DNA from: Adiantum capillus-veneris
Lineage: Eukaryota; Streptophyta; Polypodiopsida; Polypodiales; Pteridaceae
Assembly (NCBI GenBank): GCA_014529385.2
Contig: CM043964.1
Coordinates: 9,003,497-9,065,496, forward strand
Length of the DNA: 62,000 nt
Direction of reading: 5' to 3'
The position numbers and the translations under genes were made by a program. The notes beneath the pieces were generated by a model. The model did no database searches, was not told the DNA's origin, and saw nothing but the letters and a program-made list of their open reading frames with translations. Each line of letters starts with the position of its first letter. Position 1 is the stretch's first letter. Shown here one piece after another: positions 54,044 through 62,000 of this stretch.

Positions 54044-54908
54044 AGACATCCTACGCGTAGGATGTCTCGAGGGCACTTTTGGGCACAATCTCCAACATTT
54101 TTCATCATGCACATTTTCTGAATGACATTTACAAGCTATCTACCAAGTCTCATCACATTTGGACCAATTTTGACCTCATATGCATGAAAAAACGCAAACT
54201 TAGGGCCTAGAGGCAATAATGGGCCATAGACCTACCAAATCTTGTTCAAATACCATGAAACTTGCACAACACATTCACCAACACATCAACAACCAATCTG
54301 TGTGGTCAGAAGCAAAAAATGATGAAATAGACATCCTACGCGTAGGATGTCTATTTGACTTTTTTGACATGCAAGGGATGTTTTATCATTCCAGATCCTC
54401 ACCTCATCATCAGGAGCCCATATATTAATTTTGAAGCCATTATAATTACTTTTGACCCCCAGCACCTTCAAGATACACTTTTTGAGCCCAAAAACACCAC
54501 ACAGAGCCTTACAAGCATCAAATCTTGTCCAAATTCAAATCCAAAAACATGGCCATGTTCCATAGGCCAAGGACAACCCACAGAACAGGTTTCATGTCAT
54601 TTTGATGAAAAAGACATCCTACGCGTAGGATGTCTCCAGCATAAATTTAGCCTTTTGTGCAAAGAATGACATCATGGGAGCCTATACCATGGTGCAATAA
54701 GCCCATATACCAATTTTCAACCCATTTGGACATCAATTGCTACCTATGATGGACATTCTACCCAAATTGTGACTTAAAGCCTGAATCAGCCCAAAAATCC
54801 ACTTTTTGATATCCAAATTCAAATCCAAGCATATAGCCATGTTCCATGAGCCATACACTACCAGCATGTCAAAAATGATGAAATAGACATCCTATGCGTA
54901 GGATGTCT
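54044..54908 (+). repeat. Palindrome array near the H 3' end
   Basis: Palindromes with half-site AGACATCCTACG at 54,044-54,067, 54,329-54,352, 54,612-54,635 (all perfect 24 bp) and 54,885-54,908 (one C-to-T). Spacing is 285, 283 and 273 bases. The sequence between them is a degenerate repeat of about 280 bases: ATGATGAAA(A/T)AGACATCC precedes three of the four, and CAAATTCAAATCCAA plus GGCCATGTTCCAT recur at the same offset. Confidence 0.93.
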
Positions 54909-55073
54909 AGATGAAATTTTTTTACCAGATTTGCACTGTGAGCACATGCACAGCTTCACAAGTTCCTTTTAAGCTTTATTTTCAATTTTCAAGTCATTTG
55001 GATAAGTAAAACTCAGTTTTGCAGCTAATATGGAAAAAACGCTAACTTTGGACTACTGAGTGCAACAGGATCT
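54909..55073 (+). other. Spacer between palindrome array and 3' ORF
   Basis: Continues the composition of the array (TTTTCAAGTCATTTGGATAAG) up to the ATG at 55,074. No further palindrome. Confidence 0.5.
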
Positions 55074-58000
55074 ATGGCAGCCTCGAAGTCACCGGCAAAG
55101 AAGAAGAGAATGACCATCAAGGATTACCTGGAAGAAGTGGAGCCCTTTGTCATTCCAAAAGGAACACTAAAGCCCACCATCACATGGATACAAGAGGATC
55201 TATTAGAGTCCAATGACCTAAAGATCTACCAAGGAGTGTTCAAAGACATTGAAGGCAATGTTATAGAGCTACCAATGCTGCGGAGAGAACTCAATGAGTT
55301 CGTATGAAGCAAAATGGCCGGATACTTGGAGAAGATTGATCTCCACAACTACTTTGAAGCAATACCGGCAGGAGTGGACATCAAGAGAGTCTGGGAGTTT
55401 GTGACAAGCATCAAGGAGGATGGAGTGGCCAAAGTAACAGATTTTCAAGGCAGACCAGAAACAAAGATAATAATCACTGAGCGGGTTGTAGCAGATGCAC
55501 TAGACCTCTCCAACGAGGGGGATAGTGTAACAAAAAAAAAAAGATGAGGTCAAGGTGTACAAAGAGAAAAAGGGGAATTACACCTTTGAATACATTGCCA
55601 ACCCAAGAGTGGCAATCATGAGCCAGTTATACAACCAGTACTTCCACATGTGCACGAAGAGGCCACAGAAGTACAAGATGCCACCAAGTGCAATTGCCAC
55701 GACATTCACATGGGCAATGACGAAAGGCACCCCAAAGATAATCAACTATGCGGAATATGTACATGACAACCTAGTGAAGATGGGTAACAAGAAGCCGACC
55801 TACATAGTGCCAGGATAACTCATCACGCAAAAGGAAGGTGGCCTGACCCCCCGTCTCAGAATGATTGGCTGAGGTTAAAGGAAGACAAGGAAGATGAGCC
55901 GCAAAGAGCACCAAAGGTGGCAACAAGACTGAAAAGACGGCTAGAGCAAGTCCAAGAAGAGAAGCCCGAGTAGAAGAAAGGGAAGAAGGAGTTTTCTCAA
56001 GTGCCGGCCAAAGAAACAAGGTCACAGAAAGCGACGGAGAGTTTTCGAGCAGAGAGAGCCCTCAAGGGTGATTTAAGTGAACTCTGGAAGCCTTCTCTAG
56101 AGTCTATGTTAGGATCGTCCAGAAGAGTGCAAAGGGACCAATTTCAAGATTATATTAAGAATTTTGAGATTCTTGATGTTGCATCAGAGAACATTCCACA
56201 TGTCCCTTTCACAGAGGAAGAAGTACAGCAAATACGACAGAAATTGTTGGATGAGCAAGAGAGCCAAGAAAGAGAAAGAAAAACAAAAGCAGACAGAGAC
56301 TTAAAGGGAAAACCTGCATCTCTACCAGCCAGCCCTAAACCCAGCCCACAGCCATAACCACCGCCCTCACCACCTCCTAGCAACCCCCCACCAGAAGATA
56401 AGGAGTCTCAAGACAAAGCAGAGGAACGGCAAGGAGAAGAGCAAAGGCAAAGGCAAGAGCCAGAGCGGAAAGAAGAGGCTAAGCCTCCAAGTGAGCAAAA
56501 AGAATTCAAAGATTCTTACTTTGCACTTTTGGACCTGCTAGCTGCAGGATATACGAAGGAAGAAGCCGCCACATTTGCATTCGACTTGGCGAGGACAGGG
56601 CCTAAAGAACAGATGCAAGGCATCAGGCTAGTGGAGTTAAAGGAAATTTCTACAGACACAGTGGACCTGCACCCGCCCTCCAATGACTGGGATGTGGTGA
56701 TGACAAAGCTAACAGGATTGAGAGCACAATCCATGGCTTCAGAGAAAGAAATGACAACTCTCAAGGCCACTGAATAAAAGATCAAAATGGAAGTAGATTC
56801 TCTACAAGAACAAAGTCAAAGGCAAAAGGAGAGAGAAGCTGACCTACAGGCTAGCTTAGCAAGAGCACTACAAAGCTTCCAGGCAATGGAGGAAGCCAAT
56901 TGAGAATCCGCAAAAAGAATGCAAGCAGCTGAAGAAGAGTGTCAGCAGCTCAACAAGTCACTGCTAGATCCCGAGAAAGAAAGAGATAATCTGACACTAT
57001 AGCTGGCAAAAGAATTGAAAGAAGTAGAAGCCATGAGAAACGCCAAGTAAAGAGCAGAGATAGATCAAGAAGCAATCCAGGATGAGGTCTTAGAGCTCAA
57101 AGACCAACTCAAGGTCAAAGATCAGACCATCCAGAGGCTGCGAGCATCACTTGCTAGAGTCAGAGCTACTAGCTTGACTCAAATCATGATTGAGAGTCAA
57201 CTCTATGAAGAGCAAATGCAAGAACTTTAGAAAGAGCTGACTCTAGAGAAAAAGCATAGATTGATGATGGTAGAAGGATCTATAGTCATACAAACGAGAA
57301 TGGAAGAGGGCCAAAAAGTCCTGCAAGAATAAGTAGAAAGCATGAAGAGAAAACTCGAGGAGGCGGAAAGAATAAACGCCGAACTTAATGACCTCCTCGT
57401 GAATAGTGGCGAAGAAGATGAAACGGAAAAGCAAAAACTCCTCAAGAAAATTGAGGAGTTGCAAGGCCAGCAAGGAGGAGAGGCAGAGAGCACAAGGCAA
57501 GCCGCCAATGAGGGCATTGACCTAGAGAATGTGGCAGATCCTGTGGACACGCCTATGCAAGAGGAAATCCTAGAAGGATCCTCTCAAGAGCCACTGGATC
57601 TCACACGAGAAGAGGAAAAACAATTGCGTAAAGCAATAGAGGTGGAGCTCAGAGACACCACAAAGGAAGCCTTGGAGTGGGAGCAGAGGGTCTTCAAATC
57701 TATGACCATTCAAAAAATTGACGCCAGCAACCTTAGGCGCGAGTGGCGTCAACCCTCTCTCCCATATCCATTGCTGAAATATGAGGCAGCTACCATAAAC
57801 AAGCGGATCAGAGAAGAGCCAGTTGTACCTCTTTACAATGTAGATACCTCAAAACCTGAAGGGGTCAAGCTCATTGTGGATTCTCAGCCAAAGTGGAGGA
57901 AGGCCTGGCTTACAAAGTACCCACAATACCTAATCCACTTGGTACAGGCACCTAAAAATATCAGAGACAACCTCAGCTTCTGTCCTCTACCAAGGATTAG

Positions 58001-58478
58001 GATGTGGAAAGCGTAGCAATTTTTGCAAAGAAGCCAACCCACTTGGCTGAACTACCCCAAGCTGTCGGGCTTGAAGGCAGGTGAGAGAATAAGTGTCCAA
58101 TACATGGTGAAAACCCTAACGGGCGCCATAAAGTTTCTCACTGGCTCACTTGACCTTACATGCATTATGATGAGGAAAATCTACAGAACCATCTTAGCAG
58201 TGTTCGAGACCTTCAAGCTAGGCCAGGTGACCGACAGCATCTTCTTCTTCCAGGATACATACAAATGCTCTTATGATCTGTCAGGTCAGCCTTCCAAGGA
58301 GGTGATACATGCGTTGTATCAAAGGATACTGTTTCTAACATCCTATCACCTCCATGCTTTCAAAGAGGTGTTCTACAGAGGCTTCTTCACCATAAATACT
58401 AACATTTTTGGCCCAACAATGCTGAACCTGCATGCCAGATACGAATCACTGCTAAAGATGCGAGAAACGATACGATGA
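55074..58478 (+). pseudogene. H 3' ORF with transposon-like N-terminal domain and coiled coil
   Basis: The ATG at 55,074 opens a frame that can be followed to 58,478, about 1,135 codons, with many stops (first TGA 55,305-55,307) and two compensating shifts (an A-run near 55,535 and about 55,815). The first 250 residues (WEFVTSIKEDGV...TDFQGRPETKIIITERVVADALDLSNEGD...AIATTFTWAMTKGTPKIINYAEYV) resemble in layout the 'putative plant transposon protein' domain found in Athila-type ORFs. About 56,780-57,480 is Glu/Lys/Gln-rich with heptads, a long coiled coil. The C-terminal 250 residues (57,640-58,478) are globular and unrecognised. An env-like or accessory role is possible; no signal peptide or membrane helix is seen. 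Confidence 0.6.
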
Positions 58479-58515
58479 AGCAGCAAATCAAGGCCATGTC
58501 ACGGACGACATGAGC

Positions 58516-58529
58516 AAGGAGGTGGGGAG
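58516..58529 (+). promoter_or_regulatory. H polypurine tract
   Basis: AAGGAGGTGGGGAG lies directly before the TG of the 3' LTR. This is the expected plus-strand primer site. Confidence 0.8.
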
Positions 58530-59495
58530 TGTTAGAAGCTGGACACACCCCACGACATCTAACTATTCGGAGTATTATTATTTTGTAACTATTCATTCAT
58601 TGAGGAAAACCTGATTTTTCACCTTGTAAATGTTGGGACTTACAGAAGTTTCCAGATTGTATCCCAGTTTTGATAGTTAGATCGAGTAGATGGTTGATTT
58701 TGGAACTTTAGGGTTTGAGAATCGTAAGGTATATATACCACTTTTTGACCTTAATGAAAAAAACTTTTGTCATTTTAAAACAAGTTTTGAAGTCTGTGAG
58801 TGAGCATACTGTGTATGAGAGAGAGTGTGTGAGTGAGCATACTGTGTACGAGAGAGAGAGTGTGAGCTTCGTCTTGACTCTATATGTGCTCCGGTGGTCG
58901 GAATCGAGTGCGGAGAAGTGCAGCATGTTGCCCCCGACGAGAGTTATGCGCCGATACCTACATTGAGCACGTACGGTCCGGATTTGCGAGTTCCTTATAC
59001 GAGCTTCATCGGGTGTTTGGGTGAGCATACGTTGTCCGATTTTGCATTGCAGCATATCCACGCGTTCACATTGAGTAGAACTACACATTAGGCACTTTAC
59101 ATTTTGGAAACGAAGACCTACAGATTTTGGCCTGACATCCTACGTGTTTCTGCACGAGGTATTTTGGGTTAGGATTTTGGTTCATAGACCTTAGGGAGAG
59201 CGACCTATTGGTATTAGTAGGATCTCCTCCAAGTTCTATGGTGTTTCGAGATTGTTTGATGGGTGTTCGACTCTAGAAAGCGTTGTAGGAAGTTTCCTCT
59301 TATGCACTCTTGAAGGCTGTGACTTAGACAATTGGTAGAGACCTCTGTAGGAATTAGTTAGGAGTCGGTCGAGTGTAGGTTGACACCTTAAGCTTGCTTC
59401 CATGCGCCTACGGGTCGAGATTCGTCCTTAGCTGACATTACATGTTAGGTGAGTTCTCGCTGTGCTGACGTCCGTCGCGGCGTATCCGTCCAACA
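58530..59495 (+). repeat. H 3' LTR (966 bp)
   Basis: Starts TGTTAGAAGCTGGACAC and ends CGTATCCGTCCAACA, followed by CCTCA. Relative to the 5' LTR it has a tandem duplication around 58,800-58,860 (GTGAGCATACTGTGTA twice), the 36 bases 58,921-58,956 and about 28 bases near 59,310-59,338. A palindrome half-site GACATCCTACGTG is at about 59,134. Confidence 0.93.
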
Positions 59496-62000
59496 CCTCA
59501 CCAAGTCACAAGATCCTAAAATTGAGAAATTAGAAGATGTGTGTCCTTAACCTGATATGGAATGGGAAGTTGTTTGTATTCACTCCCCATAGTAGGTATT
59601 TAGATGTTTCTTGTAGTCTAATTAGTGTGACCTACCAAGTTGGAGCTACTATGTCTTGAGCTAGACGCTCAAACTAAAACATCCCAATGATGAGGTTGCT
59701 CTACATGTTGAGTATAAAGATTCATCGCATTAAGAACTTCCAATTTTATTGGCTACACTGTTAGCGGGTCACCACGACGAATGTCTGCAACATAGCTATT
59801 TGGTACTAACATATAGAGCAAGAGACAAGGAACAAAATGTGCTATTTGGAAATGAATTTTGATTACCATATAAGGAGAAAAGTGGATTACAAATTGTAGC
59901 AGCAAGAGGCTCTCACAGTGGAAGTCCAATACTCCTTCAAGTTAATGATAATTTGTTAGTCAAAAATTAAGGGTTTTGACTTAAGAGCTAAGGGGACTTT
60001 CTTGTGGCCATTCGGACACTACAAGGGTGTAGACTCTAAGAGTCTAAGAGGGCATGATAGAATATATTACAAGTACGAGTCCTCATTAGCTGAATTACAC
60101 CTCTTCTTTCAACAAAATGAGCGTGACTACAAAATTTGTTGTACATCTACGTTTTACGCATTAGTCCTATTCATTGCACGTTCTCGTGCATCTGTCTTTA
60201 AGTTTCTTCTAGTAATTGATTGGTCTTTTTTCTAGCATCACAGTTAGGTGCTTGAACTTTTGCACCCTTGCCTCGATCTCCACTTTTGTCGCTAGCTCTT
60301 TGAAAGGATTATTACTGAGAGTTCTTTGATAGGCTATATGTCAGGCTGGAAAATATTTGCTCATGGGATTAAATATAGAGGACTCTACCTCAAAGAATCC
60401 GGTCATGAATACCTCCTCGAAAGTTTGCATCTAGTAGGAGGGCAAGAACATGACTCTTGCATAGAATCCCATGATGACATTTTTGCTTGGGATTTCTATC
60501 TCCATATTCTATCAGATCCCTCTTGTGCCTTTCACAAAAACATGCTAGGGATGCTCCGCTACCTCTATATTATCATTGAATGTTGTTATGCAGGTGATTA
60601 GCATCTTGGCAATTTTCACGAGCATTTGGCATGCAAGCTCTTGAATCTCCTTCATCATGTTGACTGAGCATCTGAAAAATATACTTCTTTGACGGGGGGT
60701 TGTTACTGCTTGGCTTTGTTATGATGGTGGAGAGGAGAAAGGGGAGCACACCCAACACACAACACAATGCCTCACTATAGCCCAGGGTATACACAGCACC
60801 CCAATCCACTAGAGTTCACCTTCCAAACTCGACACTACCCGCAAGCAAACCACCGCTTGCACACAACCATACACTCACACACGCCTTGCAATGCACCAGA
60901 CAGACCCAATCACTCTACCCTGCTCAATTCACAGCCTTCCACACGTATACAGCCTTTCTCTATCTCTCTTTGCATGACAAATTCCGAGGGGGGCACACAC
61001 ACTGACTCACGGCCAGAAACACATGCACACAAGCAGAGAAGAGAAGGGGGAAGGGGGAATGATGCGAAGGAGACAACAATGAATGATCTTCTTGCATATA
61101 CAACCATGTACAATCAACCTCCACCCCTGTCGGCACAAACCTCGGCAAAAAAACAACAACTCAAAATCCTACACAAGCAAAAAACTCCAATGGCCAAAAG
61201 ACCCCATTGGTTCCCCAAAAAACCTAAGGGAAAATCCCCTACGGCAAAAAGCCCTAAAACTATCACGTTTACATTCTTTTATAGGGGGAATTAAACCCAA
61301 AAACAAAAATGCGAGTTCTCTTGCTTGTGCAGTTCTCTTTGAGCTCCTTTTAGCATTTTTCTTGCATTGCTACCACTTGGCATTCTCCACTTTTGGCAAC
61401 CATTGCATGGTGCACACCTCTGTCCGCCCGACACGTCCGCCCGTTCTCCTTTTCCATTAGAAAGAGAAGTGTCTAGCCTAGGGCCCCTTTATTTGGTAGT
61501 TTAAGGAATTCAAACCTTTTATATTAAGAAAGTAATCAAAGGACATCTTTTGAATTCAAACAGGCAAAACGGCTAATTTTTTTGAATTTAAGTTTTTCCC
61601 CCAAAATGGAATTTGAAATCTAGCAGATAAACCCATACCGTGTAGCATATCTATGGAAAGAGCTAGATGCGTAGATTGTAGATCTATGATCTCCACTCCA
61701 ATCGGATATAATATATGGAAGTTATGGAGGACCGAAAATCATAAAATTGCTCACCTCCTTTTAGGGAGGTAAAGTGCATGCTTTGACCACTCTTACACAT
61801 CTCTTACACACCCACCATTCTTGCACACATGGCATATACCTATTCATCAAAATGTTAGTCACCGCCATAAGCTCATGGCAAATAAAGAGGCCCTCCTAGA
61901 CCCCATCCTCTTCCTAATACACCCGCCCTTTGGGAACGCCCTTGCACACCTTCTTTTTCTCTTTCACTTGACTGGCCTTGTGGCGAGATATGCCCCTTGA
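59496..62000 (+). other. Unassigned flank right of H
   Basis: The first five bases are the H target duplication. No recognisable gene follows. An ORF at 60,326-60,601 (91 residues) is open but matches nothing I know. At 60,689-60,698 a GACGGGGGGT tract precedes TGTTACTGC, which could be a polypurine tract and LTR start of yet another element, but no second copy or end is visible. The last kilobase is AT-rich with no further structure. Confidence 0.45.

Larger units (their letters stand above)
10935..59495 (+). mobile_element. H: giant Ty3/gypsy retrotransposon with nested insertions
   Basis: Both LTRs start TGTTAGAAGCTGG and end GTATCCGTCCAACA, and CCTCA is duplicated exactly at 10,930-10,934 and 59,496-59,500, so the two ends belong to one insertion 48.6 kb apart. 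Inside, gag, protease, RT, RNase H, integrase and two extra 3' coding regions all lie on the plus strand and mostly in one frame. Removing X, the solo X LTR and T2 leaves about 25.4 kb; removing two extra leader copies leaves about 20 kb, a size otherwise typical of Ogre-like elements. The tRNA-Asp PBS and the RNase H-integrase spacing suggest the Athila/Tat side of gypsy, but lineage is uncertain. Confidence 0.92.

Noticed and set aside
54355-54669. 104-residue ORF containing a repeated peptide (DILRVGCL)
   Set aside because: The peptide is the palindrome read in one frame; the ORF crosses the non-coding array.
1-62000. tRNA or rRNA genes
   Set aside because: Only 3'-end complements of tRNAs (primer-binding sites) are present; no cloverleaf or rRNA-like stretch was seen.

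Overview
This window is plant nuclear DNA made almost entirely of nested LTR retrotransposons. I recognise no ordinary host gene, rRNA or tRNA gene. The evidence is plant-type Ty1/copia and Ty3/gypsy proteins, primer-binding sites matching plant tRNAs (initiator Met, Asp), TG...CA element ends with 5-bp target-site duplications (TSDs), and stop codons of the kind left by cytosine deamination. The scale of nesting and the many (CT)n/(CA)n tracts suggest a large-genome land plant, possibly a fern or other non-flowering lineage, but that placement is weak.

Layout. 1-2,489: 3' part of a copia element (C1) ending in a 227-bp LTR, lying inside a decayed chromovirus-like gypsy element (G1, 2,490 to about 7,470). 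G1 is split inside pol by a gag-only copia element (C2, 3,895-6,826) whose 5-bp TSD can be read. G1 passes abruptly into a relic (T1, about 7,480-8,950) of the same Tat-type family as T2 below. 8,950-10,934 is unassigned.

10,935-59,495 is one giant gypsy element, H, with LTRs at 10,935-11,806 and 58,530-59,495 and a perfect CCTCA TSD. In order it carries: a 5' LTR; a tRNA-Asp PBS; three tandem copies of a 2.7-kb 'R/U5 + PBS + leader + gag start' unit; gag-protease; RT/RNase H; two integrase zinc domains; the integrase core; a second aspartic-protease-like domain; a W-x-P-K repeat region; a palindrome array; and a 3' ORF with a long coiled coil. Inside H sit X (11,993-20,693, minus strand, gag-protease only), a solo X LTR (23,395-23,979), and T2 (32,869-46,689, Tat-type with a second archaeal-type RNase H domain). 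T2's 3' LTR is itself split by a small non-coding element N (43,800-46,411). 59,501-62,000 is unassigned flank. Without the insertions and extra leader copies H would be about 20 kb.

How the parts relate. X and H share unusual CX2CX3HX4C zinc knuckles, a similar protease region, similar PBSs and W-x-P-K motifs, so X looks like a non-autonomous relative that would depend on an H-type polymerase. The most unusual feature is a 24-bp perfect palindrome (half-site AGACATCCTACG) present four times in each H leader copy and four times at about 280-bp spacing near the H 3' end. The tandem leader copies, with X present, reduced to a solo LTR, or absent at the same site, record a sequence of duplication, insertion and unequal recombination. 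All coding regions carry stops or frameshifts, so nothing here looks autonomous today.
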